Shown here one piece after another: positions 8,703 through 17,533 of a stretch of 64,000 nt of DNA; the first letter of the stretch is position 1; each line of letters starts with the position of its first letter. The stretch spans positions 2,341,001 to 2,405,000 of the forward strand of contig NZ_CP080443.1 in NCBI RefSeq assembly GCF_019613955.1, written 5' to 3'. The stretch comes from Chryseobacterium sp. LJ668. GTDB lineage: Bacteria; Bacteroidota; Bacteroidia; Flavobacteriales; Weeksellaceae. Under the pieces are notes generated by a model, which saw only the letters and a program-made list of their open reading frames with translations, was not told the origin of the DNA and ran no database searches. Made by a program: the position numbers and the translations under genes.

Positions 8703-9749
8703 TTGGATAATAACAATAGAAAATCAGACTTTCTTCATATCGGAACCCAACTTTTGAAGTGGTATGATAAGAATGCACGAGATTTACCTTTCAGAAGTAC
8801 AAAAGATCCCTATAAAATCTGGATTTGCGAGATCGTTTTCCAGCAGACACGCATCGCTCAGGGACTCAACCATTACAATAATTTTATCAAAAGATTTCCC
8901 GATGTACAAACTTTAGCAGATGCTAAAGAAGATGAAGTTTTGCTCTATTGGAAAGGTTTAGGTTATTATTCCAGAGCCATTAATATTCATAAAGCTGCGC
9001 AACAGATCATCAATGATTATGATGGAATTTTTCCTTCTGAATATGACGAAATTTTAAAATTAAAAGGAGTCGGCAAATATACGGCAGCTGCAGTTTCAAG
9101 TATTTGTTTTGATGGTAAAATTCCCGCTGTTGACGGAAATTTCTACCGGGTTCTGAGCCGGGTTTTTGCGGATGATTTTGATGTTTCCAATTCGAAAGCT
9201 TTTAATTATTTTTCAGAATTGGCACATTTGATCATGCCGGAAAATGTGGGAGATTTTAATCAGGCGATGATGGATCTTGGTTCTGAAATCTGCAAACCCA
9301 GAAATCCGCTTTGTGGAGAATGTCCTTTAAATAAGGATTGTTTGGCATTTTCATTAAACAAAATTTCAAAATTTCCTGTAAAAACAAAGAAAGTAAAAGC
9401 GACAGATTTAGAATTAAAATACTATTTCGTTCACAGAAACGGAGAATTTTTAATTCAACAAAGAAAAGATGACTTCATCTGGAAAAAACTATTTGAATTT
9501 CCGCTTGAAATTTCAGATGAATTAATTCCTTTCATTAAGAGTGCCAAAACTATCAATCACAAACTGACCCACAAAAATTTATTTATAAAAATATTTAATG
9601 TTGAAGTAGATTCAGAACAGGCCTGGAAAAATTTTACTTTTCAAAATGATTACATGATCACCAATGTTGAAAATTCGCATGAAAGGTCGTTTCCGAAACC
9701 TTTGGAAAATTATATTCAAAATTATGAGGTGGCATATAAGTTTTTATAA
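8703..9749 (+). CDS. mutY: A/G-specific adenine DNA glycosylase MutY
   Basis: A 348-residue protein. The HhH-GPD fold is clear: the catalytic-Glu region WICEIVFQQTRIAQG, the helix-hairpin-helix LKGVGKYTAAAV, and VDGNFYRVLSR with the catalytic Asp. The iron-sulfur loop C-x6-C-x2-C-x5-C reads CKPRNPLCGECPLNKDC. The C-terminal NUDIX-like domain begins around residue 230. MutY removes adenine mispaired with 8-oxoguanine. The start is a TTG at 8703; no ATG lies close enough to the conserved N-terminus. In related flavobacteria mutY is followed by ssb, gldE and gldD; here only gldD follows. Confidence 0.95.
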   Translation: MDNNNRKSDFLHIGTQLLKWYDKNARDLPFRSTKDPYKIWICEIVFQQTRIAQGLNHYNNFIKRFPDVQTLADAKEDEVLLYWKGLGYYSRAINIHKAAQQIINDYDGIFPSEYDEILKLKGVGKYTAAAVSSICFDGKIPAVDGNFYRVLSRVFADDFDVSNSKAFNYFSELAHLIMPENVGDFNQAMMDLGSEICKPRNPLCGECPLNKDCLAFSLNKISKFPVKTKKVKATDLELKYYFVHRNGEFLIQQRKDDFIWKKLFEFPLEISDELIPFIKSAKTINHKLTHKNLFIKIFNVEVDSEQAWKNFTFQNDYMITNVENSHERSFPKPLENYIQNYEVAYKFL

Positions 9750-9848
9750 TAATACAAAACAGGGAATTATAATTCAAAACTCGTTGAAATGCTGAAATTT
9801 GTGTCCTAAAATATAAAACGCAAGTTCTACCAAGTCAAATGTAATTTG

Positions 9849-9856
9849 TATTTTTG
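9849..9856 (+). promoter_or_regulatory. Candidate -7 element (TATTTTTG) before gldD
   Basis: TATTTTTG fits the Bacteroidetes TAnnTTTG consensus and ends four bases before the gldD ATG. I see no clear -33 TTTG at the expected distance. If used, the transcript would have almost no leader. Confidence 0.4.
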
Positions 9857-9860
9857 CAAA

Positions 9861-10418
9861 ATGATTAGAAAAGTCATTTTTATTTTTACTTCATTGCTTC
9901 TGATATCTTGTGAGAAAGAGACTCAACCGAAACCTTATGGCGAGCTGAGATTAGAATATCCCATACCAAAATATCAGAAATTTGAGAAAAACTGTTCATA
10001 TACTTTTGAATATTCAGATTTTGCCACTATCGCAGATGCAAAAAAGCCATGCTGGTATTATATGAACTATCCGAAGATGAAAGCGAAAATCTTTTTAACC
10101 TATTACCCGGTACAGGGTGATTTTGCAGATCATGTGAAAGAAGCGGAGAAGATGGTATATGAGCATACTATCAAAGCAAGTTCAATTGATGCAAAATCTT
10201 TTCAATACCCGGAAAGAAAAGTTTATGGAAATTTTTATGAACTGAAAGGGCAGAGTGCTTCTAATCTTCAGTTTTACGCTACAGACAGTACAAAACATTT
10301 TGTAACTGCTTATTTATATTTTGACACCAGACCAAAGCCCGATTCTCTGGCACCGGCAGTTGATTATATCAAAAAAGATATCATGCACATGCTGGATACT
10401 TTTGAATGGAAAAATTAG
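9861..10418 (+). CDS. gldD: Gliding motility lipoprotein GldD
   Basis: A 185-residue protein from the ATG at 9861, with a lipoprotein signal MIRKVIFIFTSLLLISC. PKPYGELRLEYPIPKY directly after it is the GldD hallmark. The middle has CWYYMNYPKMKAKIFLTYYP and the end DYIKKDIMHMLDTFEW. In Flavobacterium GldD is required for gliding and type IX secretion and is usually encoded beside gldE. The mutY neighbour agrees with the conserved mutY-(ssb-gldE)-gldD order, with the middle two genes missing here. Many Chryseobacterium-like species do not glide, so the role may be in secretion or envelope function. Confidence 0.85.
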   Translation: MIRKVIFIFTSLLLISCEKETQPKPYGELRLEYPIPKYQKFEKNCSYTFEYSDFATIADAKKPCWYYMNYPKMKAKIFLTYYPVQGDFADHVKEAEKMVYEHTIKASSIDAKSFQYPERKVYGNFYELKGQSASNLQFYATDSTKHFVTAYLYFDTRPKPDSLAPAVDYIKKDIMHMLDTFEWKN

Positions 10419-10486
10419 AACTTTAACAAAATACATATGGCATCGTAAGATTCCATATGACCATTAAAAAAAATATAAAAATACAT

Positions 10487-11407
10487 ATGAAACTTTTAGT
10501 TGTAGGAAGTGTTGCATTCGACGCAATAGAAACACCATTTGGTAAAACAGACAAAATTTTAGGAGGAGCTGCCACATATATTGGAATCACTGCATCAGTG
10601 ATGGGAGTAAAATCCGGGATTGTTTCTGTTGTAGGAGGTGATTTTCCGCAGGAGCATTTAGATATGTTTTCGAAAAGAGATATCAACATTGAAGGACTGG
10701 AGATCGTGAAAGAAGGAAAAACTTTTTTCTGGTCCGGGAAATACCATAATGACTTAAATACAAGAGATACACTGGCAACTGAGGTGAATGTTCTCGAGAA
10801 TTTCGACCCTAAAATTCCTCAATCTATGCAAGATGCAGAGATTTTGTTACTAGGGAATCTTCATCCCGGTGTTCAATTATCAGTTCTTGAAAAAATGAAT
10901 CAGCGTCCTCAACTGGTAATTTTGGACACTATGAATTTCTGGATGGATTCTGCAATGGATATTTTGATAGATATGATTGCTAAAACTGACGTGATCAGCA
11001 TCAATGATGAAGAGGCAAGACAACTTTCCGGTGAGTATTCTTTGGTGAAAGCAGCGAAAAAGATTCATACCATGGGTCCCAAGTTTGTCATCATCAAAAA
11101 AGGAGAGCACGGTGCCATTCTTTTCCACGATGATAAAATATTTGCGATACCGGCACTTCCGTTAGAAGAGGTATTCGATCCGACGGGTGCAGGAGATACT
11201 TTTGCAGGAGGTTTTGCAGCTTATCTGGCTAAAAAAGGAACGTTCGATTTTGAAACAATGAAGTCTGCATTGATTGTAGGTTCTGCGATGGCTTCTTTCA
11301 CCGTAGAAAAATTCGGGACAGAAAGAATTGAAGAAGTTACCGAAGCTGATATGCATGCAAGACTAAAGCAATTCAAAGAATTAACAACTTTTGATGTGAA
11401 GCTATAA
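10487..11407 (+). CDS. PfkB-family sugar/nucleoside kinase
   Basis: 306 residues from the ATG at 10487; an in-frame ATG ten codons upstream precedes the conserved MKLLVVGSVAFDAIETPFG start and is less likely. PfkB signatures are the N-terminal GGAATYIGITAS glycine pair and the C-terminal DPTGAGDTFAGGF, which forms the anion hole with the catalytic Asp. The family phosphorylates ribose, fructose, adenosine and related substrates; the exact substrate cannot be read from the sequence. Soluble, cytoplasmic. It follows gldD by about 70 bases and precedes the PpiC gene, which has its own promoter-like element. Confidence 0.85.
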   Translation: MKLLVVGSVAFDAIETPFGKTDKILGGAATYIGITASVMGVKSGIVSVVGGDFPQEHLDMFSKRDINIEGLEIVKEGKTFFWSGKYHNDLNTRDTLATEVNVLENFDPKIPQSMQDAEILLLGNLHPGVQLSVLEKMNQRPQLVILDTMNFWMDSAMDILIDMIAKTDVISINDEEARQLSGEYSLVKAAKKIHTMGPKFVIIKKGEHGAILFHDDKIFAIPALPLEEVFDPTGAGDTFAGGFAAYLAKKGTFDFETMKSALIVGSAMASFTVEKFGTERIEEVTEADMHARLKQFKELTTFDVKL

Positions 11408-11444
11408 TAATTAGAGCTTTTTTAAGAAATATTTATAATAAAAA

Positions 11445-11477
11445 ATTGAGTGTAATTCGTTAAGAATTCTAAATTTG
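11445..11477 (+). promoter_or_regulatory. Candidate promoter of the PpiC/SurA-like gene
   Basis: TTG at 11446-11448 and TAAATTTG at 11470-11477, 21 bases apart, fit the Bacteroidetes -33/-7 arrangement. The -7 element lies 21 bases before the ATG at 11499. Confidence 0.5.
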
Positions 11478-11498
11478 CAACTCGTTTAAAATAGTAAA

Positions 11499-12866
11499 AT
11501 GATAAATAAATTAAAAATCGCTTTTCTTTTTGGGATTTTTGCTGTGTTGTTTTCAACAAAAGTAAATGCTCAGCTAAAGCAAGGTCAGTTGATAGACGGT
11601 ATTGCGGCTGTGATCGGCGATGAAATTGTTCTGGAATCTGACGTGGATGAGCAGATGAATTATGCAAAACAGCAGGGTGCAGGAGCCGCAGATAAATGTG
11701 ATTTCCTGGAAAATCTGATCAATAACAAATTTCTAGTTTTTGAAGCTAAAAAAGATACGCTGATTGAAAACCGTTCTGCCGCGATCAAAGAACAGGCAAA
11801 TGCAAAATACAGCCAGCTGCTTTCTCAGTTTCCTGACGAAAAATCAATGTTAACGGCTTATAAATTCAGAACCGGGTATGAAATGAAAAATGCTATCGAA
11901 AAAATAGATACAGATACCTATTACGGACAAGCAAAATACCAACGAATTACAGAAAAAGCTGACGTTACACCAAATGAAGTGACAGATTTTTATAATTTAT
12001 ACAAATCTCAGTTACCTGAAATAAAAGATGAGGTTTCTCTTTCACAAATTGTAATGAATCCGAAATTGACTGAAGCTCACAAGGATGAATTGATCAATAA
12101 ACTGAAAAAAATCAAGCAGGATATTGCGGGAGGAGAAAGTTTTGAAAGCCAGGCAAGAATATATTCTGAAGATCCGGGTTCTGCACCCAACGGTGGTCTG
12201 ATGAAAAATGTTTATAAGGGTCAGATGGTAAAACCTTTTGAAGCAGCTGCTTTAAATTTACAGGAAGGTGAAATTTCAGATCCTGTGGAGTCAGAGTTTG
12301 GATACCACATTATTCAGCTGGTGAAAAAATCAGGAAAAGTGTATGATGCAAGACACATTCTTTTGATGGCAACGCCTACGGTTGAAGAAATTACCACAGC
12401 CAAAAAAAAATTAGACAGTATCAGAGGATTGATCTTAGCGGAGAAAATAACTTTTAAAGATGCTTCATTTAAATTTTCTGATGATAAAAGAACAAAATTC
12501 AACGCCGGAGTTATTCCCGGAGCAGATGGTTCAAATAAAATTGAAAGAGAAAGTATTCCGGGAACGATCAGTTATGAATTGGCTGGTTTAAACAAAGGTG
12601 ATATCACTACAGCTTTCGATGACGAAGACGAAAGAAAAAGAAAAGTCGTAAAGATTGTGAAAATTGAAGACGTGATACCTTCCCATCAAATTACATTAGA
12701 AACTGATTACGACAGAATTAAACAGATGGCGCTCAATAAGAAGAGAAACGAGATGATTGAAAAATATGTCAGTTCAAAAATTTCAACCACCTTTATTTCC
12801 ATCGACGGTCGATATGACACTTGTAAATTCAAAGGAAACTGGAAAAAAGAATCCATCAAAAAATAA
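11499..12866 (+). CDS. SurA/PpiC-like periplasmic peptidylprolyl isomerase
   Basis: A 455-residue protein with a signal peptide (MINKLKIAFLFGIFAVLFSTKVNAQ). An N-terminal SurA-like chaperone segment starts IDGIAAVIGDEIVLESDVD. The first parvulin domain spans roughly 175-275 (EVSLSQIVMNPK...ESEFGYHIIQLVKKSG) and a second begins near 282 (YDARHILLMATP), with KFNAGVIPGADGS inside it. It should assist folding of outer-membrane proteins in the periplasm. It follows the PfkB gene by 91 bases and is closed by a strong terminator. Confidence 0.9.
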   Translation: MINKLKIAFLFGIFAVLFSTKVNAQLKQGQLIDGIAAVIGDEIVLESDVDEQMNYAKQQGAGAADKCDFLENLINNKFLVFEAKKDTLIENRSAAIKEQANAKYSQLLSQFPDEKSMLTAYKFRTGYEMKNAIEKIDTDTYYGQAKYQRITEKADVTPNEVTDFYNLYKSQLPEIKDEVSLSQIVMNPKLTEAHKDELINKLKKIKQDIAGGESFESQARIYSEDPGSAPNGGLMKNVYKGQMVKPFEAAALNLQEGEISDPVESEFGYHIIQLVKKSGKVYDARHILLMATPTVEEITTAKKKLDSIRGLILAEKITFKDASFKFSDDKRTKFNAGVIPGADGSNKIERESIPGTISYELAGLNKGDITTAFDDEDERKRKVVKIVKIEDVIPSHQITLETDYDRIKQMALNKKRNEMIEKYVSSKISTTFISIDGRYDTCKFKGNWKKESIKK

Positions 12867-12871
12867 AATCA

Positions 12872-12901
12872 AAACCTTCAGAAATCTGGAGGTTTTTTTT
12901 T
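12872..12901 (+). terminator. Intrinsic terminator after the PpiC gene
   Basis: AAACCTTCAGA pairs with TCTGGAGGTTT (11 bp, one G-U) with a tight loop and nine T residues. Confidence 0.88.
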
Positions 12902-12957
12902 ATGCAAAAATCTTTCGCAGTATCTTTTAGATTCTATGTTTTTAGTATTTTTACAGT

Positions 12958-13947
12958 ATGAGCAATTTTATAGATTTCAATTCGGCAAAAAAACTTCACG
13001 AGATGCAGGAAAGCAAAAATAGAATTTCAGAACTTTTTGATATCAAGTACCCCATTATTCAGGCGGGTATGATCTGGCATTCTGGTTGGAGATTGGCTTC
13101 TGCCGTTTCCAATTGTGGCGGTTTAGGATTAATTGGTGCAGGAAGTATGTATCCGGATGTTTTGCGAGAGAATATTCAGAAATGCAGAAAAGCGACAGAC
13201 AAGCCTTTTGGGGTGAATGTACCCATGCTGTATCCGAATTTGGATGAGGTGATTAAGATTATTCTGGAAGAACGCGTAAAAATCGTTTTTACATCTGCCG
13301 GAAATCCCAAAACTTACACAGAAGCATTACAGAAAGAAGGATTAAAAGTAGCTCATGTAGTCTCGTCTACTAAGTTTGCCATAAAATGTGAAGATGCCGG
13401 AGTAGATGCTGTCGTAGCTGAAGGGTTTGAAGCCGGAGGTCACAACGGAAGAGATGAAACTACCACATTCTGTCTTATTCCGAATGTTAAAAAACATATC
13501 TCGAAGCCGCTTATCGCAGCTGGCGGAATTGCTTTAGGTTCTCAGATGAAAGCTGCGATGATATTAGGTGCTGACGGCGTTCAAATCGGAAGTCGTTTTG
13601 CTGCCACCATTGAAGCAAGCGCCCATGAAAACTGGAAAAGAAAAATTACCGAACTGAATGAAGGTGACACCCATTTAACTTTAAAAGAATTAGCTCCTGT
13701 AAGATTGGTTAAAAATAAATTCTTCAATGAATTGGAAGATATCTATAACGTTGGCCGAAATTCTGAATCATTGATTGCCGCTCTGGGAAGAGCAAGAGCA
13801 AAAAAAGGAATGTTTGAAGGTGATATGGAAGAGGGTGAACTTGAAATCGGACAGGTCTCAGCTTTGATTGATGAGGTGCTGTCTGTGGAAGCGGTTTTTG
13901 CCAATCTTTTGAAAGAGTTTGAAGAAACAAAAATGCCCAAATTCTGA
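12958..13947 (+). CDS. Nitronate monooxygenase / FabK-like flavoprotein
   Basis: A 329-residue TIM-barrel flavoprotein. After a 25-residue lead, the family opening YPIIQAGMIW is followed by ASAVSNCGGLGLIGAGSM. FMN-binding glycine motifs appear in VVAEGFEAGGHNG (with the usual His) and PLIAAGGIALGSQMKAAMILGADGVQIGSRF. The family includes nitronate monooxygenases and FabK enoyl-ACP reductases, and sequence alone does not settle which. The gene stands alone between the PpiC terminator and a convergent HD gene. The ATG at 12958 lies closely after a TATTTTTA element, so the leader is probably very short. Confidence 0.85.
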   Translation: MSNFIDFNSAKKLHEMQESKNRISELFDIKYPIIQAGMIWHSGWRLASAVSNCGGLGLIGAGSMYPDVLRENIQKCRKATDKPFGVNVPMLYPNLDEVIKIILEERVKIVFTSAGNPKTYTEALQKEGLKVAHVVSSTKFAIKCEDAGVDAVVAEGFEAGGHNGRDETTTFCLIPNVKKHISKPLIAAGGIALGSQMKAAMILGADGVQIGSRFAATIEASAHENWKRKITELNEGDTHLTLKELAPVRLVKNKFFNELEDIYNVGRNSESLIAALGRARAKKGMFEGDMEEGELEIGQVSALIDEVLSVEAVFANLLKEFEETKMPKF

Positions 13948-14052
13948 AATTTGGAAAGCCAAAAAATCTCCTTCTCTGGAGTGTGGCAAAAATTCAAAGA
14001 ATTTTTGCTGTATGATTAAACATATCTATTGTTAAGGAAAAACTTTTAAGAT

Positions 14053-14670
14053 TTACAAACTTTTTAACTCAAGCTCAATATTTCTCCTCGCCTGAGTTTC
14101 ATACTTCTCCCTAAAATATTCAGTTTTAAAAATACCTTCCAGCTCCAGAAAATGCTGTAAAACTTTCTTTCTCTCTGGTTTATAAAGAAAATCAGGATAA
14201 ATGGAATATTCTTTCCTGATCTCCTTTGTGTAATTTAGATAGGATTGAGAATTTTTTCCAAGTATGGATAAATCGGCATCCAGTAAATAATTAATGTCAA
14301 CATTTTCAGATTTTTGATGAGATTTCGTTGCTAAAATCTGTTTTGTAACTTCTGCAGTTACAGTCTCGTTTACATCTATTTGTTGAAGTCTGCATTCTGC
14401 AAAATCTGCGCTTTTTTCTTCATTCAGTTTTGATGTTGCATCATAAATTATATCATGATAAAAAACTGAAAATGAGATTGTATCAAAATTCAAAATTTTA
14501 TCTTTTACCAATTCCAGTTCAGAAAACATATTTTCCAAATGAATTAGAGTATGATAATGTCTTCCTTTTCCAGAATATTTTTTTTCAATTTCTGTCCAAA
14601 GATGATCAGTTAAAGTATCGTTATCAAAAAATAGGAGACAAAGGCTTGTGAAATTTTCTTTCAGACCCAT
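14053..14670 (-). CDS. HD-superfamily metal-dependent phosphohydrolase-like protein
   Basis: A 205-residue soluble protein. RHYHTLIHLENM near residue 38 and FYHDIIYD near residue 70 give the His and His-Asp pairs expected of the small HD proteins (COG4339-like), with KSADFAE shortly after. A second DADLSILG stretch near residue 130 supplies the last Asp. Such proteins probably hydrolyse phosphate esters, but no substrate is known. It is encoded just downstream of the rhodanese gene on the same strand (21 bases between) and is probably co-transcribed with it. Confidence 0.8.
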   Translation of the reverse strand: MGLKENFTSLCLLFFDNDTLTDHLWTEIEKKYSGKGRHYHTLIHLENMFSELELVKDKILNFDTISFSVFYHDIIYDATSKLNEEKSADFAECRLQQIDVNETVTAEVTKQILATKSHQKSENVDINYLLDADLSILGKNSQSYLNYTKEIRKEYSIYPDFLYKPERKKVLQHFLELEGIFKTEYFREKYETQARRNIELELKSL

Positions 14671-14691
14671 GATATTAAAATAAAAAGGAAC

Positions 14692-14991
14692 TTAAAAAGT
14701 TCCTTGATTTGCTTCTAAATGTGCCTTTAATTCAGACCATCCGCCACCGTTATAACCTTCCTTCAAACCCTCAGATTGAAGAAGGTCTAGAGCTTTGCCG
14801 CTTCTGTTTCCGCTTCTGCAAAATAAAACTACAGGCTTCGTAATAGACAAAATTTCTTCTTTTCTATCTTCTACTTCACCTAGAGGTATATTTTGGGCAC
14901 CATCTATATGTCCGTCCATTTCAAGCTCCATAGGCTCGCGAACATCGATTAAATGGTAATTTCCTGATTTTAAAACTTCTGCTAATGACAT
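14692..14991 (-). CDS. Single-domain rhodanese-like protein
   Basis: 99 residues, the length of a stand-alone rhodanese domain. It has the N-terminal YHLIDVREPMELEMDGHIDGAQNIPLG pattern (CH2A-like) and the active-site loop VVLFCRSGNRSG with the catalytic cysteine. The likely role is sulfur transfer or thiol handling in the cytosol; there is no signal peptide. It is divergent from queG with about 108 bases between. Confidence 0.9.
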   Translation of the reverse strand: MSLAEVLKSGNYHLIDVREPMELEMDGHIDGAQNIPLGEVEDRKEEILSITKPVVLFCRSGNRSGKALDLLQSEGLKEGYNGGGWSELKAHLEANQGTF

Positions 14992-15079
14992 AATATTTGA
15001 TTTATTTTAAAGTTAATGATTAAATGGAGCATGAAAAATTTCAAGACTCCCAAATCCTAACAAATTTATAAAATAATCT

Positions 15080-15087
15080 TAGTTTTG
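15080..15087 (+). promoter_or_regulatory. Candidate -7 element (TAGTTTTG) before queG
   Basis: TAGTTTTG matches TAnnTTTG and lies 12 bases before the ATG at 15100. No clear -33 partner was found. Confidence 0.4.
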
Positions 15088-15099
15088 CAATGTAAAATT

Positions 15100-16047
15100 A
15101 TGAATTCAACTGCCGAAAAATATTCTCAATTGATAAAAGCTAAAGCTAAAAGTTTTGGTTTTCAGGATTGTGGAATTTCCAAAGCAGATTTTTTGGAAGA
15201 AGATGCTCATCATCTGGAAAGCTGGCTGAATAATAATTACCATGGCGAAATGAAATATATGGAAAATCATTTTGACAAACGCCTGGATCCCAGATTATTG
15301 GTAGAAGGCTCGAAATCGGTGATTTCTCTTTCTTATAATTATTTCCCTGAAGAGAAAATTTCAGCTTTAGACAATTTTAAAATTTCAAAGTATGCCTATG
15401 CAGAAGATTATCATGAGGTTATAAAAGATATTCTTCGTGAGCTTGTTTTGGAGCTACACCAGGAAATCGGCGATTTTGCATTTAGAGTTTTTGTAGATTC
15501 TGCACCGGTTATGGAACGGAGCTGGGCTAAAAAATCAGGCATCGGCTGGGTTGGGAAAAATTCTAATTTAATTACCAAGCAAAGCGGCTCGTTTTACTTT
15601 TTGGCCGAGATAATCTGTGATTTAGATTTAATTCCGGATCATGCAGCGAGAGATCACTGCGGAAGCTGCACAAAATGTATTGACGCTTGCCCTACAGATG
15701 CCATTGTTTCTGATAAAATAGTTGATGGGAGTAAATGTATTTCTTATGCCACGATAGAGCTTAAAGATCAGATTCCTGATTATTTTAAAGACAAAATGGA
15801 AGACTGGATGTTCGGCTGTGATATTTGCCAGGATGTCTGCCCTTGGAATCGTTTTTCTTCGCCAAATCTTCAGACAAAGTTTAAACCTAATGAATTATTA
15901 AAAAATTTCAAAAAAGGTGAATGGAAAGAATTGACTCAAGAACTGTTTGTGGAAATATTCAGAAAGTCACCAGTAAAGCGAACTAAATTTGCGGGTTTGA
16001 AGAGAAATATTGAATTTTTAGACCGGTCTTCAGAAAAATTGAAGTAA
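15100..16047 (+). CDS. queG: Epoxyqueuosine reductase QueG
   Basis: 315 residues from the ATG at 15100; the frame also opens at a TTG five codons upstream, inside the likely promoter element. Two [4Fe-4S] cluster motifs are present: [12 protein letters not shown] near residue 187 and [11 protein letters not shown] near residue 245. The conserved [23 protein letters not shown] cobalamin-site region precedes them. QueG reduces epoxyqueuosine to queuosine at position 34 of tRNAs. The protein ends soon after the second cluster region, the short form without the C-terminal HEAT repeats found in some homologues. It is followed by a non-coding stretch. Confidence 0.95.
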   Translation: MNSTAEKYSQLIKAKAKSFGFQDCGISKADFLEEDAHHLESWLNNNYHGEMKYMENHFDKRLDPRLLVEGSKSVISLSYNYFPEEKISALDNFKISKYAYAEDYHEVIKDILRELVLELHQEIGDFAFRVFVDSAPVMERSWAKKSGIGWVGKNSNLITKQSGSFYFLAEIICDLDLIPDHAARDHCGSCTKCIDACPTDAIVSDKIVDGSKCISYATIELKDQIPDYFKDKMEDWMFGCDICQDVCPWNRFSSPNLQTKFKPNELLKNFKKGEWKELTQELFVEIFRKSPVKRTKFAGLKRNIEFLDRSSEKLK

Positions 16048-16402
16048 AATGTAACGGTGGAAATATCTATTCGGAAATTTTAGTTTCCAAAAAATAGAGA
16101 GGATAATTTACCATCTTTAAAATTGTATTTTAAAGAAATTAAAGATTTAACCGGTAAAAATGTAAAAAGCCTTTCCTACAAAGAAAACCGACTTTTAAAA
16201 AAACGTCATCTTAAAAAAATCAACGTTTTTTCTGAGTTCTTTTAGGCGCTGTTTTTACTCTTAATTTAAATCTCTTTTGGGATTTCTGGTTTTTGTGCAT
16301 ATTTGTGAGAGTTTGTTGACTAAATTTACTGATATTTCAGAATAAAACAAATACTTTTACGAAAAATTCATTATTAAATTTTATTCATTGACAATCAAAA
16401 AT
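16048..16402. other. Intergenic region after queG with a possible gene remnant
   Basis: No complete gene. On the plus strand 16084-16245 is an open frame without ATG. It ends in a Lys-rich stretch (LSYKENRLLKKRHLKK) and a TAG, and looks more protein-like than its surroundings; it could be the tail of a decayed gene. Inside it AAAAAACGT (about 16198-16206) and ACGTTTTTT (about 16223-16231) form an inverted repeat that may terminate queG transcription. The rest is AT-rich and featureless. Confidence 0.4.
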
Positions 16403-17086
16403 ATGAGTTTCAAAATTATATTGATCTACGTTTTAAAATCGCTGGGAATAATTATCGGAATAATTGTACTGTATGCAGTTTTGGGATTTTTACTTCCTTT
16501 CATCGAAGTTTCTGCAAAAGATGATAATGAGAAAAAAGAAATTCCAATTTATATTTATACCAATGGAGTTCACACAGATATTGTAATGCCTGTAAAGAAC
16601 GAGCTTCAGGATTGGAGTGCTAAAATTCCATTTTCAAATACAACTTCTAAAAATACTGACTACAATTATGTAGGAATAGGATGGGGTGACAAAGGTTTTT
16701 ATCTTGATACACCGACATGGGCAGACCTGAAATTTTCTACTGCCGTGAAAGCCGCATTTTGGCTGAGCGAATCTGCGATGCACACCTCGTTTTATAAAAC
16801 AATGACAGAAGCCTCAGATTGCAAAAAAATAATGATCAGCAAAACGCAGTATCAGAATTTGGTAAAATTTGTTGATGCTAAATTTGATAAAGATCAGAAT
16901 GGAAACTATATTTTAGTTCCTACCAATGCTGTCTACAGTGATAATGATGCTTTTTACGACGCAAAAGGACGTTACAGCTTTCTTGATACCTGTAATACCT
17001 GGGCGAATAATGCTTTAAAATCAGCCGGGCAAAAAGCAGCACTCTGGACACCTACTGACTACGGTATCTTCATCCATTACAAGTAA
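16403..17086 (+). CDS. TIGR02117/DUF2459 family membrane-anchored protein
   Basis: 227 residues from the ATG at 16403; a TTG five codons upstream is the alternative. One N-terminal membrane helix (residues about 5-30, IILIYVLKSLGIIIGIIVLY) anchors a periplasmic domain. The DUF2459 landmarks are YIYTNGVHTDIVMP, YNYVGIGWGDKGFYLDTPTW, ESAMHTSFY and the C-terminal YSFLDTCNTWANNALKSAG. The His and Cys in these blocks could form a Cys-His pair of an NlpC/P60-like fold, but that is inference and the family has no proven function. Monocistronic. Confidence 0.85.
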   Translation: MSFKIILIYVLKSLGIIIGIIVLYAVLGFLLPFIEVSAKDDNEKKEIPIYIYTNGVHTDIVMPVKNELQDWSAKIPFSNTTSKNTDYNYVGIGWGDKGFYLDTPTWADLKFSTAVKAAFWLSESAMHTSFYKTMTEASDCKKIMISKTQYQNLVKFVDAKFDKDQNGNYILVPTNAVYSDNDAFYDAKGRYSFLDTCNTWANNALKSAGQKAALWTPTDYGIFIHYK

Positions 17087-17533
17087 TCTTTTGAGAATTC
17101 TTTGATTAACATTTTAGAAAAGCCCAAATATGAATATAGTTAGACGAAAGAGAAAGCAAATGAGGCTCTTAAATTGTAAAATAAATTTGAATACTATTTA
17201 TCATCATCAGGAGCAATAATTCAAATAATCTAAAACATGATTGTTGTCATTTTATAAAAAATATCTATATCGTCTTATTTATGCGAATAGTTTATTAAGT
17301 TTCACAAAGCGAGCTTTTTACATCAGTAAAAAGCTTTTATTTTTTAATTGAATTTAACATTTCAACTATTTAAATGTTCATTGTTCATATTTTGGTATGC
17401 ATGTTGCAAGTACGATTGCACGTATGATAATTTCTCATAGCAGAATATCACGAATGTCTGATATTTTCAGAGGAATAGAGTAGCAATACTTAATATTTAA
17501 ATCTTAACTATTAAACAATTAAAAAAATAATAT
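17087..17533. other. 447-base intergenic region upstream of ompA
   Basis: No convincing gene on either strand. It holds an isolated terminator-like hairpin (17312-17346), and near 17394-17430 a GC-mixed block that could contain the ompA promoter. That would leave a leader of roughly 100 bases before the OmpA start at 17534. The best -7 match is only TACGATTG, one mismatch from TAnnTTTG, so I do not call it separately. Confidence 0.5.
17312..17346 (+). terminator. Orphan terminator-like hairpin
   Basis: AGCTTTTTAC and GTAAAAAGCT form a perfect 10-bp stem around an ATCA loop, followed by a T-rich tract. It lies 226 bases past the DUF2459 stop, with no recognisable gene between. It ends either a long 3' untranslated region or a small RNA. 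Confidence 0.6.

Noticed and set aside
13724..13997. Minus-strand frames inside and after the nitronate monooxygenase gene
   Set aside because: They are antisense to a well-supported gene and have no family features.
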